Numbered from the stretch's first letter, positions 8,238-17,387 are shown. The stretch is 64,000 nt of DNA from Pseudolabrys taiwanensis (GCF_003367395.1 NZ_CP031417.1:3472001-3536000), one strand, 5' to 3'. The notes: generated by a model from the sequence alone, not told the origin. Program-made: numbers and translations.

Positions 8238-9227
8238 TTATTCGATCTGGATGCCGCTGGCCTTCACTGCTTTATTCCAGGCATCGATCTCGGACACCAG
8301 CAGGGTCTTCAAATAGTCAGCTGATCGGCGGTCGCCAGCGATCGGGGACGCGCCGCTCTTTTGCAGCCGCTCGACGACCTGCGGATTGTTCAAGACCTTG
8401 TCTATCGCCCCGTCGAGTTTGCCGACGATGCTGGCCGGAACGCCCTTCGGGAAGAACAGGCCGGTCCAGAAATACGATTCGGCGCCGGACACCCCCTGCT
8501 CCCGTGCCGTCTTCAAATCCGGGAACAATGGAGAACGCTCGCTCGTCAATTGCGCGATCCCGTTCGCCGTGCCGCCTTCAATCGGGCCGATCGCGCCTGC
8601 TCCGGGCGCGCAGAGATAATCGATACGTCCTGCCATTAGATCTTGGAGGGCCGCCGCGGATCCGCGGTACGGCACATGAATAGGCTCCACACCCATCGCC
8701 GCATTGAGCCGCGCGCAAGCGAAATGCGATCCTCCGCCGACACCCGACGAGCCGAACTGCATCTTCGCGGCGTTGTGCTTCGCGTAAGAGGCAAACTCTT
8801 GCAGCGTGTGAGCCGGCAGGTCTTTTCGCGTGACCAGTACGATTGGCTGGTCGACGACAAGGCCGATCGGCGTGAAATCACTGAGCGGATTGTAGGGTGG
8901 CTTTTTGTGCAGGGCTGGCGCGATCGCCATCGAATCAACGCTTGCGAGAACAAGCTGGTATCCGTCCGGAGCCGCTTTCGACACTCGCGCCGTGCCGGTC
9001 ATGCCGGCAGCGCCGGCCACGTTCTCGACGATGACTTGTTGGCCGAGCTGTTCGGAAAGGGCGGCTGCGAGTACGCGGCCGACCGTATCGCTTGCGCTGC
9101 CCGCGCCGAATGGGACGACCATCGTGACCGGCCTTGTGGGCCAATCTTCCGCACTGGATGGACCCGACAACACAAGAGCTGTCAGCATCAATCCGCCAAT
9201 CATCGCAACACGCGGCGCTACCGCCAT
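8238..9227 (-). CDS. tripartite tricarboxylate transporter (Bug/TctC) substrate-binding protein
   Basis: Predicted 329-aa secreted solute-binding protein. The start at 9227 is chosen because GGAGGAGC stands just upstream and the reading then opens with a clean signal peptide ending near SSAEDWPTRPVTMVVPF. Family marks are VPFGAGSASDTVGR, QQVIVENVAGAAG, APDGYQLVLAS and the late LFPDLKTAREQG. Bug proteins bind carboxylates in the periplasm. No TctA/TctB membrane genes are nearby, as is usual for the expanded Bug family. Divergent from the RidA gene at 9476. Ligand unknown. Confidence 0.9.
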   Translation of the reverse strand: MAVAPRVAMIGGLMLTALVLSGPSSAEDWPTRPVTMVVPFGAGSASDTVGRVLAAALSEQLGQQVIVENVAGAAGMTGTARVSKAAPDGYQLVLASVDSMAIAPALHKKPPYNPLSDFTPIGLVVDQPIVLVTRKDLPAHTLQEFASYAKHNAAKMQFGSSGVGGGSHFACARLNAAMGVEPIHVPYRGSAAALQDLMAGRIDYLCAPGAGAIGPIEGGTANGIAQLTSERSPLFPDLKTAREQGVSGAESYFWTGLFFPKGVPASIVGKLDGAIDKVLNNPQVVERLQKSGASPIAGDRRSADYLKTLLVSEIDAWNKAVKASGIQIE

Positions 9228-9475
9228 AGCCAACGCTCCTCCGGTCGTGACGTCAAAGCTTGAGCCGATCGCCACATCAATGAGGGCGCAAGCCATTTCG
9301 GGGGATTTTGCAAGCAAGCGCCATGCCATCCCTCTTGTCTCATTCCATGCAGAAGGCGGTCTTGCGCGTAGCGGCCTTTTGTTGAACCCGTCACCAAATC
9401 CGCCGCGTCGACGATTGTTGCGCCGGCTCGCGCGGCACGGCATGGATGGCGCACGACCCACTCAGGATATGCCCC

Positions 9476-9955
9476 ATGACGATCGCACAACGCTTGACGG
9501 AACTCGGCCTCGTATTGCCGCCGCCGCCGCGCATTCCTCCGGGCGTCGTGCTGCCCTTCGGCTGGGTGCGTGTGTGTGACGGGCGCGCTTTCATCTCCGG
9601 ACACGGCCCGACGGAAGCCGACGGCAGCTTCGCGATGCCGCTCGGCAAGGTCGGTCTCGACGTGACGCGCGAGCAAGCCTATCGCGCGGCGCGTCTCACG
9701 GGGCTTGCCATCCTCGGCAGCTTACACCGCGAACTCGGCAGCCTCGACAGGATCCGTTATTGGGGCCGCGTATTCGGCATGGTGGCGAGCGCCCCCGGCT
9801 TCCAGGAGATGCCGGCGGTCATCAACGGCTTCTCCGACCTAATCATCGAAGTGTTCGGACACGAGCGCGGCCAACACGCTCGCTCGGCGGTTGGCGTCGC
9901 CGAGCTGCCCTTCAACATTCCGGTCGAAATCGAAGCGGAAGTCCTGTTGGACTAG
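9476..9955 (+). CDS. RidA/YjgF-family protein
   Basis: 159 residues, a little longer than the ~130 of typical RidA. It shows RAFISGHGPTEADGSF near residue 40, a central LAILGSLHRELGSLDRIRYWGRVFGMVAS helix/strand unit and the C-terminal VGVAELPFNIPVEIEAEVLL strand. RidA proteins hydrolyse reactive enamines/imines, but this subgroup lacks the usual R-x-x-V ending (V-x-V-AELPFN here), so activity is uncertain. The start at 9476 is the last in-frame ATG before the conserved region. It runs divergently from a TctC gene and convergently with an MFS gene 17 bp away. Confidence 0.8.
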   Translation: MTIAQRLTELGLVLPPPPRIPPGVVLPFGWVRVCDGRAFISGHGPTEADGSFAMPLGKVGLDVTREQAYRAARLTGLAILGSLHRELGSLDRIRYWGRVFGMVASAPGFQEMPAVINGFSDLIIEVFGHERGQHARSAVGVAELPFNIPVEIEAEVLLD

Positions 9956-9972
9956 GGAGCAACGCGCCTGTC

Positions 9973-11220
9973 TCAGGCGAGTTGCTGACCCTTGCGCTCC
10001 CGGATCAGGATGATCGTGGCGACGATGTCGATCGCCCAGACGACGACCAGCAGACTCAGCGCGATGGAAAGCGAGTACTGCGTCGACAGGATGCCGACGA
10101 CGAGCGGTCCGAAACCGCCGACGCCGCGGCCGACATTGAACAGAACGTTCTGCGCCGTGGCGCGGGCGCGCGTCGGATAGCTCTCCGATATCAGCGCGCC
10201 GTAGCCGCCGATCATGCCGGACAAAAAGATGCCGGTCACGCCGCCGGCGATCAGCAGCAGCGTCGGATCGCTCAGTTGCGGATAGACGAGCGCCATGACC
10301 AGCGCACCGGCCTGGAAGACAATGAACAGCGGCTTGCGGCCGACACGATCGGCCAACTGGCCGAAAATAACCATGCCGACCATGCCGCCGATCACGGTGA
10401 CAGCCGTCCACAGCGAGGAGCGGGTGAGGCTGAAGCCGAGCTGCGTCGACAGATAGGACGGCAGCCAGATCATCATCCCATAGTAACCGAAATTCTGCAC
10501 CGAGGTCATGATGCCGATGCCGATCGTCGCGCGCGTCGCCTCGGCGTCGGCGAAAAGATAGCGATAGGGATTGTCCCCCCGCGGCGCGGCCTTCTGGGCA
10601 TTCACGAACAATTCCGGCTCGTGGAGATAGCGGCGCAGCGCGAAGGCGAAGATCGCCGGCACGAGGCCGACGCAGAACATGCCGCGCCAGCCGATCACGG
10701 GCAGCAGTAACGGCGTGAGCAAGGCCGCGGCCAGCACGCCGCACTGCCATCCGAGCGCGACGTAGGACGATGCGCGGCCGCGCTTATGCGCCGGCCAGGC
10801 TTCGGCAACGAGCGCCATGCCGATGCCGAATTCGCCGCCAAGGCCGATGCCGGCAATGGTGCGATAGATCAGGAGGTCCCAATAGCCCTGCGCCAGTGCG
10901 CAGAGCCCGGTGAAGACCGCGAACAGCAAGATGGTCCAGGACAACACGCGCACGCGCCCGAACCGATCGCTCGCCGCGCCGACGACGAGACCGCCGATGA
11001 CGGCCCCGATCAGCGTCCAGGTGATCAACGAGCCAGCTTCCGAGCCCGTGAGAGACAATCCGGCGACGATCGCCGGCAGCATGAAGCTGAGGATGAGCAG
11101 GTCGAAGCCATCCATCGCATAGCCGACGTTCGACGCAATGAGCGCCTTGCGCGCATAAGGATCCACAGTATCGACACCCGCGCGCGGGGCGCCCGAAACG
11201 GGCGTGGCTTCGACCGACAT
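9973..11220 (-). CDS. MFS transporter, metabolite/aromatic acid:H+ symporter type
   Basis: About 415 aa with twelve predicted membrane spans. TM1 carries the AAHS-type motif YAMDGFDLLILSFMLP; the 2-3 loop has SDRFGRVRVL and the 8-9 loop ADRVGRKPLFI, both standard MFS motifs. A long central loop follows TM6. Two adjacent ATGs stand at 11223 and 11220; GGAGAG spacing favours 11220. It should be an inner-membrane importer of a small organic acid. It diverges from the DUF6282-like hydrolase gene, suggesting a shared substrate; that link is inference. Confidence 0.88.
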   Translation of the reverse strand: MSVEATPVSGAPRAGVDTVDPYARKALIASNVGYAMDGFDLLILSFMLPAIVAGLSLTGSEAGSLITWTLIGAVIGGLVVGAASDRFGRVRVLSWTILLFAVFTGLCALAQGYWDLLIYRTIAGIGLGGEFGIGMALVAEAWPAHKRGRASSYVALGWQCGVLAAALLTPLLLPVIGWRGMFCVGLVPAIFAFALRRYLHEPELFVNAQKAAPRGDNPYRYLFADAEATRATIGIGIMTSVQNFGYYGMMIWLPSYLSTQLGFSLTRSSLWTAVTVIGGMVGMVIFGQLADRVGRKPLFIVFQAGALVMALVYPQLSDPTLLLIAGGVTGIFLSGMIGGYGALISESYPTRARATAQNVLFNVGRGVGGFGPLVVGILSTQYSLSIALSLLVVVWAIDIVATIILIRERKGQQLA

Positions 11221-11362
11221 CATTTCTCTCCAGGCCAGACCGGCGGGCGAGTAATGGCATGTGACATTTGGGTGAACAAGGTTCCCGCAGCGTCGGCCTG
11301 AAGTTCCTTTGGCCATGCTCCGGCCAATCCATGAGCGTCTCGCGTCCTGCGTGTGCTCCGGC

Positions 11363-11393
11363 TTGACAACAAACAGCGGCTTTCGCGTACAAC
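11363..11393 (+). promoter_or_regulatory. candidate sigma-70 promoter of the hydrolase gene
   Basis: TTGACA at 11363-11368 and TACAAC at 11388-11393 with a 19-bp spacer, 34 bp before the start codon at 11427. The -35 is perfect, the spacer longer than ideal. Confidence 0.4.
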
Positions 11394-11426
11394 AGCCGAA
11401 AGGCTGAAGCATTTGCGAGGTTGATC

Positions 11427-12383
11427 ATGAAGGCGCTGCCCAACGTCGACGGCAAGACGGTCATCGACATGCATTGTCACATCGGCCCCGAATTTCTGCG
11501 CCGCAAATACAGCGCCGAAACGCTGGCCGCGGAGGCGCGGCGGGAGGGCTTCGGCGTGGTCATGAAGAACCACTTTCAGCCGACAACGGGCCAAGTGAGC
11601 CAGCTGCGCCGGCCGGACGACAAGGTTGCCCTGGTCGGTTCCGTCGCTCTCAATTTCGGCTGCGGCGGCGTCGACGATCATGGCGTGCGCGCTGCATTGT
11701 CCGGCTGGAAGCGTGACGTGACGGCCGCCGATCCGGATCCCGAACGTTTCGTCGTCTGGATGCCGACTTTATGCTGCGAGGCGCATCTGCGGCTCTACAA
11801 TCGCCGCGACATTTCGACGGCCTGGGGCGTGAAGCCCGAATACACGAAGTTCTATGCCGAAGGCACCGGCTATACGCTCGATCCCGCCGACAGCGACAAG
11901 ATGACGGCGCTGCGCCGCGCGCTGCAGGTCGTGCTCGACCACGATCTCATTCTTGCCACCGGCCATTTCGATCACGATGAGACGCTGACCGTCGTCAAGG
12001 TGGCGTATGAGATGGGCATCCGCCGCATCATCATGACGCATCCCCTCTTCCAGGCGACCGAACTCGAACCCGAAACAATGAAGCGCATGTGGGAGATGTA
12101 CGGCGCCTACAGCGAACTCGCCTTCGTCAACCTGGCGATGGATAACCTCACCTACGATCAATACATCGCCGTCATCGAGGCGGTCGGCCCGCAGGGCGTG
12201 ATCCTCTCCTCGGACGTCGGTCAGATATTCTCGCCCCCGGTCGGCGAGGCGCTGCGCGAGTATTTCACCGAACTGCAGAAACATGGCGTCAAGGAAGACG
12301 ACATCGTGCAGATGTCGGTTCTGAACACCAACCGGCTCCTTTTCGACAAGATCGAAAGTTCCGCGCTGAAGAAGTCTGCTTAG
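11427..12383 (+). CDS. metal-dependent hydrolase, DUF6282/amidohydrolase-like
   Basis: 318 residues; ATG at 11427 with GAGG six bases upstream, preferred to the TTG at 11421. The N-terminus reads VIDMHCHIGPEFLRR, an HxH metal motif at the end of the first strand of a TIM barrel. Later come RRIIMTHPLF (third histidine) and GVILSSDVGQ (aspartate), matching an amidohydrolase-like metal site. The pattern resembles proteins annotated DUF6282, whose reaction is, as far as I know, undefined. Neighbours are an MFS symporter and RidA, which suggests small-molecule catabolism. Family moderately sure, function open. Confidence 0.72.
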   Translation: MKALPNVDGKTVIDMHCHIGPEFLRRKYSAETLAAEARREGFGVVMKNHFQPTTGQVSQLRRPDDKVALVGSVALNFGCGGVDDHGVRAALSGWKRDVTAADPDPERFVVWMPTLCCEAHLRLYNRRDISTAWGVKPEYTKFYAEGTGYTLDPADSDKMTALRRALQVVLDHDLILATGHFDHDETLTVVKVAYEMGIRRIIMTHPLFQATELEPETMKRMWEMYGAYSELAFVNLAMDNLTYDQYIAVIEAVGPQGVILSSDVGQIFSPPVGEALREYFTELQKHGVKEDDIVQMSVLNTNRLLFDKIESSALKKSA

Positions 12384-12418
12384 TAAAGCTGCGGGCGGTT
12401 TGCGCCGCTCGCGCTCCG

Positions 12419-12958
12419 CTAGGCGTCGGCGAATTCCTTCTGGTGCAGCCAGGCGGCGTGGCGCGGCGGCTTCTTGGTGCGGCTCCATTCCTCGATCATC
12501 GCCGGAGCGACGGCTTTCAGCCGCTCCAGTTCCTCGGGCGTCGTCGTCCAGGTGGCGACTTCGAGCCGGTGGCCACTCGGATCCTTGAAGTAGATCGACT
12601 GGAAGATGCTGTGGTCGGTCGGCCCGACCACCTCCAGCCCCGCCGCCTCGGCGTTGGCCTTGGCCTCGTCGAGCGCGGCCATATCCTTCACCGTGAAAGC
12701 GATGTGCTGCGTCCAGTCCGGCGTGTTGGGGTCGCGGCCCATCGGCGGCGAGTTCGGCAATTCGAAGAAGGCGAGAATGTTGCCGCCGCCGGCGTCGAGG
12801 AAAATGTGCATGTAAGGGTCCGGCGCCTTGGTCGAGGGCACCTTGTCCTCGGCGATGGCGCCGATCAGGTCCATGCCGAGCACGCGCTTGTAGAACGCGA
12901 CCGTTTCCTTGGCGTCCTTGCAGCGATAGGCGACGTGGTGGATCTGTTCGACTTTCAT
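12419..12958 (-). CDS. VOC-family (glyoxalase-fold) protein
   Basis: 179 aa, start at 12958 preceded by GGAGG. One vicinal-oxygen-chelate repeat pair is visible: IHHVAYRCKDAKETVAFYKRVLG at the N-terminus (metal His), then FTVKDMAALDEAKANAEAAG and IYFKDPSGHRLEV (metal Glu). VOC enzymes include glyoxalases, dioxygenases and resistance proteins; this one is not more closely identifiable. Its promoter and an 18-bp operator lie in the 182-bp gap shared with the divergent MarR gene, so it is very likely that repressor's target. Confidence 0.87.
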   Translation of the reverse strand: MKVEQIHHVAYRCKDAKETVAFYKRVLGMDLIGAIAEDKVPSTKAPDPYMHIFLDAGGGNILAFFELPNSPPMGRDPNTPDWTQHIAFTVKDMAALDEAKANAEAAGLEVVGPTDHSIFQSIYFKDPSGHRLEVATWTTTPEELERLKAVAPAMIEEWSRTKKPPRHAAWLHQKEFADA

Positions 12959-13008
12959 GGCGCGGTCCTCCGGGTGTGGGCGTCTTGTCCCGCCCTCGTC
13001 TTGCCCGC

Positions 13009-13038
13009 CATATAGTAACAAATGTTACTAATTGTCAA
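13009..13038 (-). promoter_or_regulatory. promoter of the VOC gene overlapped by the MarR operator
   Basis: On the minus strand TTGACA (13038-13033), an 18-bp spacer and TATATG (13014-13009), giving a ~45-nt leader before the ATG at 12958. The operator palindrome fills the spacer. Confidence 0.7.
13013..13030. promoter_or_regulatory. MarR-type operator TAGTAACAAATGTTACTA
   Basis: Perfect 8-2-8 palindrome (TAGTAACA-AA-TGTTACTA) between the -35 and -10 boxes of the VOC promoter and 111 bp before the MarR start. Length and symmetry match typical MarR sites. Binding here would block the VOC promoter; autoregulation is also possible. Confidence 0.75.
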
Positions 13039-13140
13039 TGCCATTCCCGGGCGCCGAAAATCCGGCCATAAAGCCGCAAGGAGGCCGGCGCGCGGGCTTC
13101 CCTCGCGATCGATGCCAGCCACGCCTATCGGACCGGGACC

Positions 13141-13638
13141 ATGAGCAGCGGAAAGTCGTCACGCAAAGGAAAGCTGGAAGAAGCGCGCGCGCGGTCATTC
13201 GACCTGGCGCGCTTCATGCCCTACCGGCTGGCGGTATTGGCCGACGACGTCTCGGCGACGATCGCTCAGGTCTATGTCGATCGTTTCGATCTGACGCGCG
13301 ACCAGTGGCGCATCCTCGCCTGGCTCGGCAATCACGCCGAGATGCAGGCCAAGGAAGTCGGCCGCCATGCCGGCCTCGACAAGATGCAGATGAGTAGAGC
13401 TCTGGCGCGGCTCGAAGAGAAGAAACTCGTTGCGATCAAGCCCGATGCGCAGGACCGCCGCGGCAACATCCTGCAACTGACCAAGCAGGGGCGCGCCCTC
13501 TACGACAAGATCACGCCGCTGGTGACGGCGCGCGAAGATTATCTCTTGGCCGCGCTGACGCCGGACGAAGCCGCCGCGCTCGATAGCATCATCGCCAAGC
13601 TGCGCCAGCAGGCGCTCACACTGAAAGCAGGCGCGTAG
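13141..13638 (+). CDS. MarR-family transcriptional regulator
   Basis: 165 aa. After a basic N-terminal tail, the dimer helix FMPYRLAVLADDVSATIAQVY leads into a winged helix: DQWRILAWLGNHAEMQAKEV, recognition helix KMQMSRALARLEEKKLVA and wing KPDAQDRRGNILQLTKQGR. The C-terminal helix LTPDEAAALDSIIAKLRQQA completes the fold. The gene diverges from the VOC gene and shares a gap with one clear palindrome, so it is most likely a local ligand-responsive repressor. The ATG at 13141 is the first good start; no strong Shine-Dalgarno is visible. Confidence 0.92.
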   Translation: MSSGKSSRKGKLEEARARSFDLARFMPYRLAVLADDVSATIAQVYVDRFDLTRDQWRILAWLGNHAEMQAKEVGRHAGLDKMQMSRALARLEEKKLVAIKPDAQDRRGNILQLTKQGRALYDKITPLVTAREDYLLAALTPDEAAALDSIIAKLRQQALTLKAGA

Positions 13639-13832
13639 CCGACGCCGGGGGGTGATCCGATGAGACCGAATCGCGGCGCCACCCCGTCACCCTAACGTGC
13701 GAGCCAATGGGTCCGCGCAAAGCGCGGTCCGATGACAGGCTCCGCGAGCCTCTTGCCGCAAGCAACATTCGACGCTGCATTGCAGCGCCGTGGCCTGTTG
13801 ACGATCCCGCCGGCGGCCCGACAATCGTGCAC

Positions 13833-14588
13833 ATGAAGACGGTCGAACGCATCGCGCTCTGCCTCGTGACCTCGCTCGCCGGCACAATGGCGCACGCGGC
13901 CGAGGAGCCATGCAGGCTGACGCCGCTCGGTACGGCGGAAGTGGCCGCCGTGCGCGACGGCCGCACGCTGATGCTCAAGGACGGCCGCGAACTGCGGCTT
14001 GTCGCGATCGAGGCCGGCGACGAGAGTCGCGCCGCGCTGGAGGCTGCCATCGGCGGCCGATCGCTGCGGCTGGCGGCCTTGGGCGAGGCGAAAGACCGTT
14101 ACGGCCGGACTGTGGCCTTCGCCTTCGCCGGCGAGGAGCCGCAATCGGTCCAGCAGGCGCTGCTCGCGCAAGGGCAGGCCCGGGTGGCGGCCCGGGTCGG
14201 CGACAAAAGCTGCGCCGACGGCCTGCTCGCCGCGGAGCGCGAGGCCCGCCGTGCCGGCCGTGGCCTCTGGGCCAATCCCAATTTTGCCCCTTTGCCGGCG
14301 GAAAATCTTCGCAGATTGGAGGCTGAGCGGGGGCGTTTTGTGCTGGTCCAGGGCAAGGTCTTGTCGGTCCGCGAAAGCGGCGGCACCATATATATGAACT
14401 TTGGACGGCGCTGGACACAGGCGCTCACTGCGACCATGTTGCGGCGCGACGCGAGGCGTTTCGCGGCGGCGGGTGTGGAGGCGAAGCGGCTGGAGGGTCG
14501 GCGCGTGCTGGTGCGCGGATGGCTGGAACAGCGCAGCGGGCCGACCATCGAATTGACCGCGCCGGAACAGATCGAGCTCGCCGAGTAA
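13833..14588 (+). CDS. secreted thermonuclease (SNase)-like protein
   Basis: 251 aa with start at 13833 chosen because the reading opens with a signal peptide (MKTVERIALCLVTSLAG, cleavage near AHAAEE). The SNase-like core has RDGRTLMLKDGRELRLVAIEA, where Arg and acidic residues match the catalytic loop, then AKDRYGRTVAFAF with the second arginine, and the typical ending RRAGRGLWANP. A C-terminal ~100-residue OB-like part with GKVLSVRESGGTIYMNFG follows. It may cut nucleic acids in the periplasm, or only keep the fold. The M48 gene follows after 18 bp, perhaps in one operon. Confidence 0.8.
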   Translation: MKTVERIALCLVTSLAGTMAHAAEEPCRLTPLGTAEVAAVRDGRTLMLKDGRELRLVAIEAGDESRAALEAAIGGRSLRLAALGEAKDRYGRTVAFAFAGEEPQSVQQALLAQGQARVAARVGDKSCADGLLAAEREARRAGRGLWANPNFAPLPAENLRRLEAERGRFVLVQGKVLSVRESGGTIYMNFGRRWTQALTATMLRRDARRFAAAGVEAKRLEGRRVLVRGWLEQRSGPTIELTAPEQIELAE

Positions 14589-14606
14589 CAGAGTGAAATT
14601 GCAGCC

Positions 14607-16079
14607 ATGGTGGCGGCGGCGGCGGTGACAGTACGGGCAATGCGGGCAAGGCGAACACGCGCGGCCGCCTGCCTCCTCGGCCTCTTGCTGCTCGCTGGTT
14701 GCGCCAGCTCACCCGACTTGAAGCAGGTGTCGCTGCCGGTGCCTCAGCCGAGCCCGGCGCCGAAACCGACGGCTGCCCAGCGCGAGAATGCGCGTATACT
14801 CGCCTCTTACGGCGGCGCCTACGAAAATCCGAAGCTGCAGTCGCTGATCGAGCAGACGGTGGCGAAGCTTGTTGCCGCCTCGGAGCGGCCCGAGCTGAAG
14901 TACCGGGTCACGCTGCTCAACTCGCCGGCCATCAATGCCTTCGCGCTGCCGAATGGCAGCCTCTATGTCACGCGCGGCCTCGTGGCGCTCGCCAACGACA
15001 AAGCCGAACTCGCATCGGTGCTCGCGCACGAAATGGGGCACGTCATTGCCCGTCACGCCGCGATCCGCGAAGAGCAGGCGCGGCAGGCGGCGATCATCAG
15101 CCACGTCGTCAGCGATGTGCTCACCGACCCGAACGCCGGCGCGCTGGCGCTCGCCAAATCCAAGCTGACCCTGGCGAGCTTCTCGCGCGCGCAAGAATTC
15201 GAAGCGGACGGCATCGGCGTCGGCATGTCGGCGCGCGCCGGTTTCGACGCATTCGGCGCGTCGCGCTTTCTCGCCAGCATGCAGCGCAATGCCGAATTGA
15301 GGTCAGGGCAAACCGACCCGCGCGCGATCGACTTCTTGTCGTCGCATCCGGGCACGGCTGACCGCGTCAAGAACGCGCTCGCCAACGCCCGCCAATACAG
15401 CGCTCCCGGCGGCGGTATCCGCGATCACGCCGAGTATCTCGACGACCTCAACGACATGGTCTACGGCGAAGACCAGAGCGAAGGTTTCGTACGCGGCCGG
15501 CGCTTCGTGCATCCCAAGCTCGGATTCACCTTTACGGCTCCGCCGGGCTTCACGCTCGACAATACGGCGCAGGCGGTGCTCGGTCTTAAGGAAGGCGGCG
15601 GCGAAGCGATGCGCCTCGATGTCGTCAGCGTGCCGGCGGAACAGCCGCTGACCGCTTACCTGAAATCCGGCTGGATGGACAAGGTCGATCCCGCCAGCAT
15701 CGAAGACATCACCATTAACGGCTTCCCGGCAGCAACGGCGACGGCGGGTGGCGACAACTGGTCATTCCGGATTTACGCCGTGCGCTTCGGCAGCGACGTT
15801 TACCGCTTCATTTTCGCGACCAAGAGCAAGAGCGCGCAGATCGACCGTCAGTTCCGCGACTCTGTGATGACGTTCCGGCGCCTCAGCTTGCAGGAAAGCA
15901 GTCAGATTCGTCCGCTACGGCTGCAGATCGTGACCGTCGCCGACGGCGACACGCCGGAAAAATTCGCCCAACAGATGGCGGTGCCCGACCGGGCGCTCGA
16001 TACATTCCGGGTGCTGAACGGACTTGGGCCAAACGACAAACTTACGCCCGGCATCAAGGTAAAGATCGTCGTCGAGTAA
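14607..16079 (+). CDS. M48-family zinc metalloprotease lipoprotein
   Basis: 490 aa. A lipoprotein signal with lipobox LLLAGC is followed by the protease domain: HEMGHVIARH (HExxH zinc motif) and, downstream, the third zinc ligand in QEFEADGIGVGM. The C-terminal third contains a separate domain ending with a LysM-like stretch (TVADGDTPEKFAQQM ... GLGPNDKLTPGIKVKIV). This layout matches BepA/LoiP-like periplasmic quality-control proteases attached to the outer membrane. The start could be 14607 or 14640; the later one gives a more compact signal peptide. Confidence 0.9.
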   Translation: MVAAAAVTVRAMRARRTRAAACLLGLLLLAGCASSPDLKQVSLPVPQPSPAPKPTAAQRENARILASYGGAYENPKLQSLIEQTVAKLVAASERPELKYRVTLLNSPAINAFALPNGSLYVTRGLVALANDKAELASVLAHEMGHVIARHAAIREEQARQAAIISHVVSDVLTDPNAGALALAKSKLTLASFSRAQEFEADGIGVGMSARAGFDAFGASRFLASMQRNAELRSGQTDPRAIDFLSSHPGTADRVKNALANARQYSAPGGGIRDHAEYLDDLNDMVYGEDQSEGFVRGRRFVHPKLGFTFTAPPGFTLDNTAQAVLGLKEGGGEAMRLDVVSVPAEQPLTAYLKSGWMDKVDPASIEDITINGFPAATATAGGDNWSFRIYAVRFGSDVYRFIFATKSKSAQIDRQFRDSVMTFRRLSLQESSQIRPLRLQIVTVADGDTPEKFAQQMAVPDRALDTFRVLNGLGPNDKLTPGIKVKIVVE

Positions 16080-16162
16080 GCGACGCCGTCCCTCCCGAAG
16101 ATTGAACCAGGCCGTGTGGAAATGAATGTTCATCTCCGGCCAGCGCTCGCATGACAGACGCA

Positions 16163-16187
16163 AATGGCCGGGACAAGCCCGGCCATT
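16163..16187. terminator. palindrome between convergent genes, probable bidirectional terminator
   Basis: AATGGCCGGG (16163-16172), five-base loop, CCCGGCCATT (16178-16187): a perfect 10-bp stem between the 3' ends of the M48 and extradiol-type VOC genes. The T-tracts are short, so it may instead be one of the many REP-like palindromes seen here. Confidence 0.55.
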
Positions 16188-16217
16188 GCACGCGAAAGAT
16201 TGCCCGCCGGATGCGGC

Positions 16218-17183
16218 TTAGTGCTCGCCTATCTCGGCATTGAGCGTGAATTCGCGCGGCACATCCGGACCCCACAGATAGAACGAGTCTTCCGGCTTGT
16301 GGTCGGCTGCCGGCCAGCGCTCTTCCTTCGGGATATAATCGATATCGCAGGAGTATTCCGAGAAACTGCCCCACGGATCCATGATGTAGTGGAAGTAGTT
16401 GGAGCCGAGCACGTGGCGGCCAAGGCCCCAGCCCTTCTGATAGCCCTTGTCATGCATGCGCATGGCGCCGAGGCCGATGTCCTGGACGCTCGCGGTGTCC
16501 CAGGAGCAGTGATGGAATCCGGGACCGTTCGACTTCACCAGCGCCAGCAGATGGTGGTCGCTGCCGTGAATGCCGTGCATGAAGGCGACGATGTCGGATG
16601 CGCGGTCTGACAGACGCAGACCAAGCGTGCGCTCGTAGAACTTGATCGACGCGTCGACATCAGCCGTAAAGATCAGCACATGCGACAGCCGGCGCGGGCG
16701 GACGGCGGGCGCCTTGTCGCGCACGGTCGCGGCCGCGACGCCCGGACCAACGGTGACCCATTCGCTCTTGGCCTTCTCGTCCGGCGACACTTTGGGCGCA
16801 ACCTTGATTTCCATCAGCACGCCTTCGTGATTGCGGAACCAGATGCCGTTGGACTCGAAGCCCGGCGGCGGATCGACGAGCGTGATGCCCTGCCCTTCGA
16901 TGCGCGCCTTCAGACGCGGCAGATCTTCGGCATAGCAGCCGAACGACAGATGATGCAGCGCCTTCTGCTTGACGCCCTCGACGACCGAGCCCCACCGATG
17001 GTGATGGCCGAACGTCTTGAGCTGAAGAACATTGTCCTTGGTTTGAACATCGAGGCCGAAATTTCCGTAGAAATCCACGGCCTTGCTGGCGTCCGGGACG
17101 GCGAGCACGAACTGGTCGAGCGAGTGAATGCCGAACTCGTCCCCCTTGGCGGTCGGCGCCACATAGCCTCCAATGGCTGTCAT
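16218..17183 (-). CDS. two-domain VOC protein, extradiol dioxygenase type
   Basis: 321 aa, the size of 2,3-dihydroxybiphenyl/catechol 2,3-dioxygenases. Two VOC modules are visible: HSLDQFVLAVPDASKAVDFY in the N-terminal half and RLSHVLIFTADVDASIKFY in the C-terminal half. The second holds a plausible Fe(II) triad: His in RLSHV, His in GFHHCSWD and Glu in GSFSEYSCDID. The start at 17183 has GGGAGTAA upstream. It would cleave a catecholic ring in the cytoplasm. No other meta-cleavage genes are adjacent, so its pathway is unclear. Confidence 0.85.
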   Translation of the reverse strand: MTAIGGYVAPTAKGDEFGIHSLDQFVLAVPDASKAVDFYGNFGLDVQTKDNVLQLKTFGHHHRWGSVVEGVKQKALHHLSFGCYAEDLPRLKARIEGQGITLVDPPPGFESNGIWFRNHEGVLMEIKVAPKVSPDEKAKSEWVTVGPGVAAATVRDKAPAVRPRRLSHVLIFTADVDASIKFYERTLGLRLSDRASDIVAFMHGIHGSDHHLLALVKSNGPGFHHCSWDTASVQDIGLGAMRMHDKGYQKGWGLGRHVLGSNYFHYIMDPWGSFSEYSCDIDYIPKEERWPAADHKPEDSFYLWGPDVPREFTLNAEIGEH

Positions 17184-17387
17184 TGCTTACTCCCTTGAAA
17201 AATCTCTTTGTCGCTTTGGCAGTATTCTACCCGAACTACGTGGAGCGCGCCAACCACCACAGTGACGGGTCCCGAGAGCAGTCGCCCCTCCCAACATAGA
17301 GCGGCCCATCCGGCCGGTAACCGGTTTAAAACGACAGGCGTGCGATACAATCGACCGGCACATGCGGTTTGCCCGAGGGATGGCGCC

